Source: Candidatus Kaiserbacteria bacterium RIFCSPLOWO2_01_FULL_54_13 (lineage in GTDB: Bacteria; Patescibacteriota; Minisyncoccia; Phycocordibacterales; UBA2100). Taken from it: a stretch of DNA of 14,681 nucleotides. The stretch is taken from contig MFLZ01000008.1 in assembly GCA_001781685.1 (NCBI GenBank), positions 16,278 to 30,958 on the forward strand. The letters run 5' to 3'. The translations under genes and the position numbers were made by a program. Of the stretch, positions 4,122-11,363 are shown piece after piece. The notes below the pieces were generated by a model that saw only the letters and a list, made by a program, of their open reading frames with translations, searched no databases and was not told the origin of the DNA. The first letter of the stretch is position 1. Each line of letters opens with the position of its first letter.

Positions 4122-6833
4122 ATGGAAGATAAAATCATCGTAAAAGGTGCGAGAACACATAATCTCAAAAACATCACTGTGGAGATACCGCGCAATAAGA
4201 TGATTGTGTTTACGGGACTCTCCGGCTCGGGGAAGTCGTCTTTGGCATTCGATACGATATTCGCGGAAGGTCAGCGGCGCTACGTGGAGTCGCTCTCGGC
4301 GTACGCGCGGCAGTTCCTGCGCCAGATGCAAAAGCCCGATGTTGACGAGATTTCCGGCCTCTCGCCCGCCATCTCTATCGATCAAAAGAGTCGCTCCAAC
4401 AACCCGCGCTCGACGGTCGCAACGATTACCGAGATATACGACTATTTGCGCGTCTTGTACGCGCGCATCGGCAAAGCGCACTGTCTGGAGTGCGGCCGCG
4501 AGGTGCGCAAACTCTCGAATGAGGAAATTCTTGAGACCGTGCTTGGAATAGTCGAGAGCGTCCGAAAGTCCCAAGGTCCGACCTTGAAGAGTCCCAAAGG
4601 TCGGACCTTAACGAAAGGAGTTTCGAAGGCGAAAATTCGGATCAGTTCTCCGGTCGTCGTCGGTCGCAAGGGCGAGTACTACCAACTTCTCTACGATCTT
4701 TTGAACAAAGGTTACGAGCGCGTGGCCGTGGACGGGCAGGAGAAATCACTGCGGGAGCGCATCGAGCTCAAGAAGCATTTCAAGCACTCAATCGACGTCG
4801 TGGTAGATGAGATATTCGTTTCGGAGTTTACGGATGACCCGAAGGGGACGCAAGAGCGCGTGAGCGAGGCCATTGAGCGTGCACTCCACGAATCAGAAGG
4901 GCTTGCGAAGATAATCGCTCCGGACGGAGAAGAGCACGTTGTCTCCGCGAAGTTCATGTGTCCGTACGACGGATTTTCGTTTCCCGAGATCGAACCGCGG
5001 CTCTTCTCGTTCAACTCGCCATACGGCGCGTGTCCGGAATGCAAAGGACTCGGCACCAAGTATTTCTTTGGCGACGAGCCGTGCGACGTATGCAACGGCA
5101 TGCGTTTGCGGCCGGAGGCACTGAATGTGTTCCTCGGCGCTGTTAATGAACGACTTCGTAAGTCGAACATGAACGACTTACGAAGTCGTTCATTTGGGGT
5201 AAATATCGTTGGGCTAGCCTCAATGTCGATTGAGAGTGCAGTGAAATTCTTTGATTCACTCAGGCTTACGAAAAAAGAAGAGGAAATTTCACGTGTCGTG
5301 ATCAAAGAAATAACGAGTCGGCTGCAATTCATGCTGAACGTCGGCATCGAGTATCTCACGCTAGACAGGAAGGCGAATACCTTATCCGGCGGCGAAGCCC
5401 AGCGCATTAGGCTCGCAAGCCAGCTCGGAAGCGGGCTTGTAGGTGCCCTCTATGTGCTGGACGAGCCGACGATTGGGCTTCACCAGCGGGACAACGATCG
5501 CCTGATTAAAACGCTAAAGCACCTACGCGATCTCGGGAACACGGTCTTGGTCGTCGAGCACGACGAAGACACTATTTTCGCATCTGATTTTATTATTGAT
5601 CTCGGACCGGGCGCGGGGACGCACGGCGGAGCGATTGTTACGTCTGGCTGGCTTGAGGATCTGCTCACTGCAAAAACCAACAAATCCGGCTCGCGTACCC
5701 TTGCGTATCTTCGCGAGGAAACAGAAATACCAATGCCCGAAAAGAGGCGGACAGCCGATAGGGGAAAGCTCAAGATTCGTGGCGCGTCGAAATTTAATAT
5801 TGACAAGCTCAACATTGATGTGCCGCTTACGAAACTCATCGCGGTTACAGGAATCTCCGGCTCTGGAAAGTCAACCTTACTCTATGAAATTTTGCACAGG
5901 AATCTTCAAGCACGATTCGACAAGCGCTATCGCACGGCAAAGCTCTACAACGTAAAAGAATTCACTGGCACCGAATACATCAGCCGATCTATCCTCATCG
6001 ATCAGTCGCCGATAGGCCGCACGCCGCGCAGCAATCCTGCTACCTATACGGGCGCGTGGACGCACATCCGAGATATGTTCGCGATGAGCGAAGAGGCGCG
6101 TGCGCGCGGCTGGGGGCCGGGACGATTCTCCTTCAACGTGAAGGGCGGCCGCTGCGAGGCGTGTCAGGGAAACGGCCTTGTGGCCGTGGAGATGCACTTT
6201 TTGCCTACGGTGTACGTGACATGCGATGTATGCAACGGCAAGCGGTTCATGAAAGAGACGCTTGAGGTGAAGATTAAGGGAAGCCAGAAACCCCGACGCT
6301 CCGAAGGAGGTCGGGGTCCCGACCGCGCTTCGCGTGCGTCGGGAAAGAGCATTCACGATATTCTGACGATGACGGTGGAGGAGGCAATGAAATTTTTCGA
6401 GGATATTCCTGCGATAGCCGACAGGTTGAAAACTTTGAACGACGTGGGGCTTGGCTACCTCGAACTCGGGCAGAGCGCGACGACGCTTTCGGGCGGCGAG
6501 GCGCAGCGCGTGAAAATCGCCTCCGAGCTCTATCGACCGCTCACGACCAAAACGATGTACCTCCTCGACGAGCCGACCGTGGGACTACACTACGACGACG
6601 TGCAAAAGCTTATCGATATCCTACAGACGCTCGTCAATCGCGGCAACACGGTCGTCGTCATCGAGCACAATCTCGACGTTTTGAAGTGCGCCGACTACAT
6701 CATCGACCTCGGCCCCGAAGGCGGCGCGGGTGGCGGAAAAATCGTCGCGACGGGAACGCCTGAAGAAGTCTCAAAAACCGATGGGTCACATACGGGGTAC
6801 TACCTGAAGCGGGCCTTGAAAAGACACAAATAG
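4122..6833 (+). CDS. uvrA: UvrA, excinuclease ABC subunit A
   Basis: UvrA is the ABC-type ATPase that finds DNA lesions and loads UvrB. At 903 aa it has both ATPase halves: Walker A GLSGSGKSS (about 32-40), HCLECG, a zinc module with CPEC and CDVC, LSGGEAQ (about 421) and DEPTIGLHQRDN. The second half has GISGSGKST (about 577), the C-terminal zinc module CEACQGNG...CDVCNG, LSGGEAQ (about 789) and DEPTVGLHYDD. Two oddities stand out. First, about 100 residues that E. coli UvrA has between GLG(V/T) and the following CxxC of the first zinc module are missing. Second, three palindromic inserts are present: C at residues 151-164, B at 342-357 and A at 724-741. B and A occupy equivalent positions in the two halves. 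All catalytic motifs are intact. The gene ends at a strong terminator facing carB. Confidence 0.97.
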   Translation: MEDKIIVKGARTHNLKNITVEIPRNKMIVFTGLSGSGKSSLAFDTIFAEGQRRYVESLSAYARQFLRQMQKPDVDEISGLSPAISIDQKSRSNNPRSTVATITEIYDYLRVLYARIGKAHCLECGREVRKLSNEEILETVLGIVESVRKSQGPTLKSPKGRTLTKGVSKAKIRISSPVVVGRKGEYYQLLYDLLNKGYERVAVDGQEKSLRERIELKKHFKHSIDVVVDEIFVSEFTDDPKGTQERVSEAIERALHESEGLAKIIAPDGEEHVVSAKFMCPYDGFSFPEIEPRLFSFNSPYGACPECKGLGTKYFFGDEPCDVCNGMRLRPEALNVFLGAVNERLRKSNMNDLRSRSFGVNIVGLASMSIESAVKFFDSLRLTKKEEEISRVVIKEITSRLQFMLNVGIEYLTLDRKANTLSGGEAQRIRLASQLGSGLVGALYVLDEPTIGLHQRDNDRLIKTLKHLRDLGNTVLVVEHDEDTIFASDFIIDLGPGAGTHGGAIVTSGWLEDLLTAKTNKSGSRTLAYLREETEIPMPEKRRTADRGKLKIRGASKFNIDKLNIDVPLTKLIAVTGISGSGKSTLLYEILHRNLQARFDKRYRTAKLYNVKEFTGTEYISRSILIDQSPIGRTPRSNPATYTGAWTHIRDMFAMSEEARARGWGPGRFSFNVKGGRCEACQGNGLVAVEMHFLPTVYVTCDVCNGKRFMKETLEVKIKGSQKPRRSEGGRGPDRASRASGKSIHDILTMTVEEAMKFFEDIPAIADRLKTLNDVGLGYLELGQSATTLSGGEAQRVKIASELYRPLTTKTMYLLDEPTVGLHYDDVQKLIDILQTLVNRGNTVVVIEHNLDVLKCADYIIDLGPEGGAGGGKIVATGTPEEVSKTDGSHTGYYLKRALKRHK
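4572..4613. repeat. Family C palindromic insert in uvrA
   Basis: aaggtccgacctt and its reverse complement aaggtcggacctt are separated by 11 nt, and each arm is itself palindromic (AAGGTC/GACCTT). It is read in phase 0 as QGPTLKSPKGRTLT, against QGKTLPLRGKVLPC in uvrB. It lies just before the conserved RISSPVVVGRKGEY stretch of the UvrB-binding region. An agtccca direct repeat precedes each arm. Confidence 0.82.
5145..5194. repeat. Family B palindromic insert in uvrA
   Basis: atgaacgacttcgtaagtcg and its perfect reverse complement flank an 8-nt centre (aacatgaa), giving a 48-50 nt element. It is read as NERLRKSNMNDLRSRS, the same phase as the uvrB copy. It lies between LNVFLGAV and GVNIVGLASMSI, which are nearly contiguous in other UvrA proteins. 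Confidence 0.92.
6291..6344. repeat. Family A double-hairpin insert in uvrA
   Basis: This is the fullest copy at 54 nt. The left hairpin is ccccgac-g-ctcc-gaa-ggag-gtcgggg; the right hairpin is the reverse-complement type, with loop ttc and the bulge on the other side. It is exactly 18 codons in phase, encoding PRRSEGGRGPDRASRASG. It is inserted between TLEVKIKG and KSIHDILTMTVEEA. Confidence 0.93.
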
Positions 6834-6850
6834 TGTTGTATACATCTCGC

Positions 6851-6867
6851 GCGTGCAGCGCGCACGC
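6851..6867. repeat. Small hairpin between uvrA and carB
   Basis: gcgtgc-agcgc-gcacgc is a 6-bp stem with no U tract in either direction, 18 nt after the uvrA stop. It may stabilise the uvrA 3' end or may be chance in a GC-rich gap. Confidence 0.35.
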
Positions 6868-6873
6868 AGTGTA

Positions 6874-6933
6874 GGAGACCCCGGAGCGTAGTGTGGGCGT
6901 ATCTTTGTTGCGTACCGGGGTCTCTAGTTTTTT
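6874..6933 (+). terminator. Intrinsic terminator of uvrA
   Basis: ggagaccccgg pairs with ccggggtctct (10 bp plus a G-T pair), followed by agttttttata. The loop is unusually long at about 30 nt. The U tract serves plus-strand transcription and reaches the carB stop codon, so the two convergent genes are tightly packed. No matching U tract exists for carB. Confidence 0.75.
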
Positions 6934-9900
6934 ATACTACTGCTCTGTACTCTGCCCACGACTTTGTTTTCAATCCGTTGCCGCGCTGCTCCGCGAGCGC
7001 TGTGACGAACGCTTCGGCGAGCTGGCGGTTCGTAATCAGGGGAATGTTCATGTCGACCGCTTTGCGCCGTATCATGAATCCATCGGTATTTTCGCGCTCA
7101 AAGGCGCGCGTCGGGATGTTCACGATGAGATCGACTTTCCCGTTTTCGATAAGATGGAGGACGCTGGGCTCGCGCTTGGAGCTGATTTTCCATACCTTGT
7201 CACACGTGATACCGTGCTCTGCGAAAAAGTCCGCGGTATTTTCCGTCGCGTGTATCCTGAAGCCCATGCCCGCCAGTGTTTCGACTGACGCAAGCAGCTT
7301 CAGTTTGCTCTCTTCGCCTCCGATGGACAGGAGGATATTATTTCCCGACGCGCGCGAAGCGCGGTCGGGATCCCGACCGGAGCGTCGGGACTTTGGCAAT
7401 CTGAAACCCGCGGCCATCATGGATTTGAGGAGCGCCTCGCCAAAAGTATCTCCGAAGCACGCGACCTCGCCCGTCGAGGCCATTTCCACCCGCGAGGTCG
7501 GGTCGGCGCCTTTTATCCGGCCATAGGAAAACTGTGGAGATTTTACGGCGATGTGGTCCAAGTCGAGCGTGCGATAGCGTCCGGCGACATTTTCGCCCAG
7601 CATCGCGCGTGTCGCGATATCGATGAAGTTGTACCCTGTCACCTTTGAGACGAAGGGGAAGGAGCGGCTGGCGCGCACGTTACATTCGATGACCTGCAGG
7701 CGATTGTCCTTTGCGATGAATTGGATGTTAAAGGGTCCCGTGATTTTTAGCTTCCTGATGATTTGTTTCGTGATGTCCTTCGCGCGGCGAATGGTCTCGA
7801 GGTAGGTGCGCTGGGGCGGAAGCACGACAGTGGCGTCGCCCGAGTGTGTACCGGCGTTCTCAATGTGTTCGGTGATGGCATAGACCATGAGCTTGCCCTT
7901 CGCAGCGACACCGTCGATTTCTATCTCGCGGGCGTTTTCGATGAATTTGGAGATGACGACGGGATGCTCGGGCGAAACGTCAGTCGCGCGCTTGAGATAT
8001 TTCGCGAGCGATTCTCGATTTATCGCAACGCTCATCGCCGCGCCCGAGAGCACGTATGAAGGGCGCACCAGGACGGGGTAGCCGATTCGCTCTGCCGCTT
8101 TGAGCGCAGAGGGAAGCGTGCGAAGCTCCGCCCACGGCGGCTGGTCCACGTTGAGTTTGTCCAAGAGTTTTGAGAACGTGTGGCGATTTTCCGCGCGGTC
8201 GATATTCGTGGGATGCGTGCCGAATATACGCGCGCCATGTCGATGGAGTGGCAGCGCGAGATTGTTCGGAATCTGACCGCCGGTCGAGACGACGACGCCC
8301 TTCGGCCTCTCAAATTCGATGATGTCGAGGACGCGCTCGAGCGAAAGCTCCTCGAAGTAGAGCCGGTCCGACATGTCGTAGTCGGTCGAGACCGTCTCGG
8401 GGTTATAGTTCACCATGATGGTCTGGTATTTCCGCTCCGAGAGAGTTTGCAGAGCCTGCACACCTGACCAATCGAATTCCACCGACGAGCCGATGGCGTA
8501 CGGGCCGCTTCCGAGGACGACGGCACTCCGCTTTGCAGGCACCACGTCGTGTTCTTCACCGTGGTAGGTGAGGTAGAGGTAGTTCGTTTTTGCGGGAAAT
8601 TCGCCCGCGAGCGTGTCGATTTGTTTGATGGCCGGAAGTACACCGTATTTTTTGCGCAGTGCACGTATCTTATCCGGCGTTGAGTGTTTGCTGGTCGCAA
8701 TCTGAACATCCGAAAACCCAAGTTGTTTGGCCTTGCGCAGTGCCGCACTGTCAAGGCGTCGCCTTGACAGTGCTTGTTCGAATTTGACGATGTTCTTCAT
8801 CTTTTCCAAGAACCATGGGTCTATGCCGGAAAGCGCGTGGAGTTTTTTGACCGAAACGTTTTTTCGAAGCGCACCAAATATGGCAAAAAGCCTGTTCGTC
8901 GTCGGATGTTTGATCTCCTCAAGATAGGCGCCGACTTGCCCTGTTAAATATTTTTTATCTAACGGGGTGGCGAGCATGCGCAGCGCTTTTTGCAGCACCT
9001 CCTCGAACGAGCGACCTACTGCCATCACTTCACCCACACTTTTCATTTCGGTGCCGATGCGCGGCGCCGCGTGCTCAAATTTTGTGAGGTCCCAACGAGG
9101 GAGCTTGAGTACAAGGTAGTCTAGCGCGGGCTCGAAGCAGGCGGTCGTAGTTTGCGTCACGGAGTTTTTGAGCTCTGGGAGCGTGTATCCAAGCGCGAGC
9201 TTCGCGGCGACGAAGGCTAATGGGTAGCCCGTGGCTTTTGAAGCGAGCGCAGAGGAGCGCGAAAGACGGGCGTTCACCTCGATGACGCGGTAGTCGCCTG
9301 TCTTGGGATGAAGAGCATACTGAATGTTGCATTCTCCGACGACGCCGAGGTGACGCACCACCCGTATCGCAATCTCGCGCAAGCGATGGTATTCCTCGTT
9401 GGTGAGTGTTTGCGAAGGCGCCACGACCATGCTCTCGCCCGTGTGGATTCCCATCGGGTCGATGTTTTCCATGTTGCACACGGTGATGCAGTTGTCGGCC
9501 CTATCGCGTACGACCTCATACTCGATTTCTTTCCATCCGCCGACGTACTCTTCGATGAGAACTTGCGGCGTGGAGCGGAACACCTCTTTGAGTTTCTCAG
9601 CGAGCGTTTTTGCATCGCGCACGACGCCCGAACCTTCGCCGCCCAGGGCAAAGCCTGCGCGCACCATCACAGGATAGCCGATTTCCTCGGCGGCTTTTAG
9701 GGCGTTACGGATGTTGGATGCCGCGTGACTTCTTGGCGTCGACACACCTATCTCTTTGAGCCGCCGGACGAAGAAGTCACGGTCTTCGGTGTCGCGGATC
9801 GTGGAAACAGGAGTGCCAAGCACGCGGACTTTGTATTTTTTCAGGACTCCGCCTTTCTCGAGCGCAAGGCCTAGGTTGAGGGCTGTCTGCCCGCCGAAGC

Positions 9901-10162
9901 TGAGAAGTATGGAGTCGGGTCGCTCTTTCTTGATCACCTGTGTCGCAAAGTGCTCGGTAAGGGGAAGGAAATAGACCGTGTCTGCCAATTTTTCGTCTGT
10001 TTGTATCGTTGCGATGTTCGGATTGATTAGGACGACCTTCACGCCTTCTTCTTTGAGTGCCTTGATCGCTTGCGAGCCCGAATAGTCGAACTCGCCAGCT
10101 TGACCGATCTTCAAGCCGCCGCTTCCCAGTATCAGTACTTTCTTTGGTTTCTTCATAATCAT
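6932..10162 (-). CDS. carB: Carbamoyl-phosphate synthase large subunit
   Basis: CarB makes carbamoyl phosphate from bicarbonate, ATP and ammonia channelled from CarA, for pyrimidine and arginine synthesis. The 1076-aa product has the full layout: N-terminal ATP-grasp synthetase (KKVLILGSGGLKIGQAGEFDYSG, FGGQTALNLG, EVNARLSRSSALASKATGYPLA), an oligomerisation region, a second ATP-grasp unit (VLGSGPYAIGSSVEFDWSGV, STGGQ, ECNVRASRSFPFVSKVTGYN) and a C-terminal MGS-like regulatory domain. The chosen start is the ATG at 10162 (MIMKKPKK), overlapping the carA stop as ATGA; the frame is open further upstream but only over carA sequence. Two palindromes interrupt it: element A at the junction with the MGS domain and a 29-nt hairpin in the oligomerisation region. 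Motifs look intact. Confidence 0.97.
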   Translation of the reverse strand: MIMKKPKKVLILGSGGLKIGQAGEFDYSGSQAIKALKEEGVKVVLINPNIATIQTDEKLADTVYFLPLTEHFATQVIKKERPDSILLSFGGQTALNLGLALEKGGVLKKYKVRVLGTPVSTIRDTEDRDFFVRRLKEIGVSTPRSHAASNIRNALKAAEEIGYPVMVRAGFALGGEGSGVVRDAKTLAEKLKEVFRSTPQVLIEEYVGGWKEIEYEVVRDRADNCITVCNMENIDPMGIHTGESMVVAPSQTLTNEEYHRLREIAIRVVRHLGVVGECNIQYALHPKTGDYRVIEVNARLSRSSALASKATGYPLAFVAAKLALGYTLPELKNSVTQTTTACFEPALDYLVLKLPRWDLTKFEHAAPRIGTEMKSVGEVMAVGRSFEEVLQKALRMLATPLDKKYLTGQVGAYLEEIKHPTTNRLFAIFGALRKNVSVKKLHALSGIDPWFLEKMKNIVKFEQALSRRRLDSAALRKAKQLGFSDVQIATSKHSTPDKIRALRKKYGVLPAIKQIDTLAGEFPAKTNYLYLTYHGEEHDVVPAKRSAVVLGSGPYAIGSSVEFDWSGVQALQTLSERKYQTIMVNYNPETVSTDYDMSDRLYFEELSLERVLDIIEFERPKGVVVSTGGQIPNNLALPLHRHGARIFGTHPTNIDRAENRHTFSKLLDKLNVDQPPWAELRTLPSALKAAERIGYPVLVRPSYVLSGAAMSVAINRESLAKYLKRATDVSPEHPVVISKFIENAREIEIDGVAAKGKLMVYAITEHIENAGTHSGDATVVLPPQRTYLETIRRAKDITKQIIRKLKITGPFNIQFIAKDNRLQVIECNVRASRSFPFVSKVTGYNFIDIATRAMLGENVAGRYRTLDLDHIAVKSPQFSYGRIKGADPTSRVEMASTGEVACFGDTFGEALLKSMMAAGFRLPKSRRSGRDPDRASRASGNNILLSIGGEESKLKLLASVETLAGMGFRIHATENTADFFAEHGITCDKVWKISSKREPSVLHLIENGKVDLIVNIPTRAFERENTDGFMIRRKAVDMNIPLITNRQLAEAFVTALAEQRGNGLKTKSWAEYRAVV
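7343..7390. repeat. Family A double-hairpin insert in carB
   Basis: 48 nt of two tandem hairpins with tcccgac/gtcggga arms. In carB sense the first hairpin is degenerate (20 nt) and the second is complete (28 nt, loop ttc). Sixteen codons in phase 0 encode SRRSGRDPDRASRASG, close to the uvrA peptide. The insert splits AAGFRLPK from NNILLSIGGEE, at the boundary of the synthetase and the regulatory MGS domain. Confidence 0.93.
8745..8773. repeat. 29-nt perfect hairpin in carB
   Basis: gcactgtcaaggc, loop gtc, then gccttgacagtgc form a perfect 13-bp stem with a 3-nt loop. It is in phase and encodes ALSRRRLDSA near residues 464-473, between the IVKFEQ helix and ALRKAKQLGFSD in the oligomerisation region. 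No second copy is seen in the window. Confidence 0.78.
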
Positions 10163-11220
10163 TTCTTTAAGCTCGCGATGAATTCGTCGAATATCCACGC
10201 GGTGTCGGTCGGCCCCGGCGAGGCTTCGGGATGGAATTGCGCGGAGCGCCATGGTTTACTCTTGTGCCGAATGCCTTCGTTTGAGCCATCATTCGCATTA
10301 ACAAACCATTCCTCCCAACCTGTGGGAAGCGACTTTCCGTCTACAGCGTATCCGTGGTTTTGTGAGGTGATATAACACCGTCGGCTGGATATATCGAGGC
10401 AGGGTTGATTTTGAGAGCGGTGGCCGTACTTGAGTTTGTACGTTGAAGCACCCGCGGCGAGCGCGAGAAGTTGATTCCCGAGGCACACGCCAAGTATCGG
10501 CTTATTCTTTTTCATCGCGGTTCGAATATTTTCAATCGTCTTGCTACACATCGTCGGGTCGCCCGGGCCGTTCGATAGGAGAAGGCCGTCGTACTTTTCT
10601 TTATTGAAATCGTAGTCCCACGGCACGCGGATTACCGTGGCACCGCGCGCAACGAGCGAACGTACGATGTTCTCTTTCATGCCGCAGTCAACGGCGATGA
10701 TCCTAGTTTTCCCTCCTTTATATACTTTCTTTCGCTTCGGGTTTACGCGCGCAACAAGATTTTCTTCGTTCGGATCGACAAAGCCTTTTGGCTTTCCGGA
10801 GTGTACGAGTTCGCCCAAAAGGACACCATGTTCACGGAGGCGCTTAGTCAAGGCTCGCGTGTCGACGCCTGTCATCGCAGGTACGCCAGACTTTTTCAAC
10901 CATTCGGAAAGTGACTGTTTGGCCTGACGGTGAGAGTACTTCTCCGAGTATTCGGAGACTACCAATCCGGCGATCTGTACCTTGTTCGACTCAAAAGGAG
11001 AGTCGGGCTTGCCCTTCGAAGCTTTAGCGAAGGAGGGCACGCCATAGTTGCCCACAAGGGGATAGGTGAGCACAAGAATTTGTCCGGCATACGAAGGGTC
11101 GGTGAGGCTCTCCGGATAGCCAACCATTCCGGTGTTGAAGACGACTTCGCCCGCCGCGTCAAACGCGGCACCGAAACTTTTACCCTCGAATATTGTTCCG
11201 TCTTTGAGGAGTAATTTCAT
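10159..11220 (-). CDS. carA: Carbamoyl-phosphate synthase small subunit
   Basis: CarA is the glutamine amidotransferase subunit that hydrolyses glutamine and passes ammonia to CarB. At 353 aa it has a normal length. The N-terminal domain (MKLLLKDGTIFEGKSFGA, GMVGYPESLTDPSYAGQI) is followed by a class I GATase domain with the nucleophile Cys246 in GVCLGNQ, and His330 and Glu332 in FHPEAS. The ATG at 11220 begins the conserved N terminus. A weak AGGA lies 8 nt upstream, and an upstream 45-codon ORF ends on this ATG (ATGA). carB begins by the same kind of overlap at the other end, so the genes are translationally coupled. A palindromic insert gives PSFAKASKGKP at residues 62-72, after NYGV. Transcription probably starts near 11357. 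Confidence 0.96.
   Translation of the reverse strand: MKLLLKDGTIFEGKSFGAAFDAAGEVVFNTGMVGYPESLTDPSYAGQILVLTYPLVGNYGVPSFAKASKGKPDSPFESNKVQIAGLVVSEYSEKYSHRQAKQSLSEWLKKSGVPAMTGVDTRALTKRLREHGVLLGELVHSGKPKGFVDPNEENLVARVNPKRKKVYKGGKTRIIAVDCGMKENIVRSLVARGATVIRVPWDYDFNKEKYDGLLLSNGPGDPTMCSKTIENIRTAMKKNKPILGVCLGNQLLALAAGASTYKLKYGHRSQNQPCLDISSRRCYITSQNHGYAVDGKSLPTGWEEWFVNANDGSNEGIRHKSKPWRSAQFHPEASPGPTDTAWIFDEFIASLKK
11011..11038. repeat. Palindromic insert in carA
   Basis: ccttcg-aagctttag-cgaagg lies inside a wider gccc...gggc pairing interrupted by extra bases. On the carA strand it encodes PSFAKASKGKP between NYGV and the region before NKVQIAGLVV. From memory, similar SFAKAS-type peptides recur in Parcubacteria proteins, but this cannot be verified here. 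Confidence 0.6.
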
Positions 11221-11354
11221 ACGTTTGTTCCTGCTTCGCCAAGGCTCCGCAGGATTACTTTCTTATGAAAATGCCCGCTGTTCGCGGGCACTAAAGGTAA
11301 GTAAAAAAATACACCCGGTCGGGTGTTTACTCGCTTAGCACTATTGGAGGCCAT
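11217..11354 (-). CDS. Putative 45-aa leader ORF of carAB
   Basis: An ATG about 3 nt from the predicted carAB transcription start opens a 45-codon frame (MASNSAKRVNTRPGVFFY...) whose TGA overlaps the carA ATG as ATGA. It has no domain, no membrane segment and no Shine-Dalgarno sequence. Codons 10-15 form the stem of an intrinsic terminator, and the U run is read as V-F-F-Y. This is the arrangement expected of a leader peptide whose translation decides termination, comparable in layout to the E. coli pyrBI leader. Against this, a frame of 45 open codons can occur by chance, and its 3' part carries a palindrome (cctgc...gcagg) of the repeat type common in this window. It could also be untranslated leader. 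Confidence 0.4.
   Translation of the reverse strand: MASNSAKRVNTRPGVFFYLPLVPANSGHFHKKVILRSLGEAGTNV
11268..11290 (-). terminator. Second hairpin in the carA leader
   Basis: On the minus strand tgcccgc-gaaca-gcgggca is a 7-bp stem followed by TTTT. The U run is short, so it is a weak terminator or a structural element of the leader. Confidence 0.45.
11303..11326 (-). terminator. Intrinsic terminator / attenuator in the carAB leader
   Basis: On the minus strand acaccc-gacc-gggtgt is followed directly by ATTTTTTT. It lies about 30-55 nt into the predicted carAB transcript and upstream of carA, so it would stop transcription before the operon unless bypassed. Confidence 0.7.
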
Positions 11355-11363
11355 TAAAGCCGC

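Noticed and set aside
3867..4574. Long 235-codon minus-strand open frame over the uvrA 5' end
   Set aside because: It overlaps about 450 nt of clearly coding uvrA and its own promoter region, has no recognisable motif, and competes with the better-supported 79-aa minus-strand ORF.
920..6344. Repeated palindromes considered as a CRISPR array
   Set aside because: The copies are scattered inside different genes, in frame, with no regular spacers and no cas genes.
10163..10252. Upstream extension of carB to an ATG at 10252
   Set aside because: The extra 30 residues lie wholly over the carA 3' end and are not CarB-like; the ATGA overlap start at 10162 precedes the conserved N terminus.
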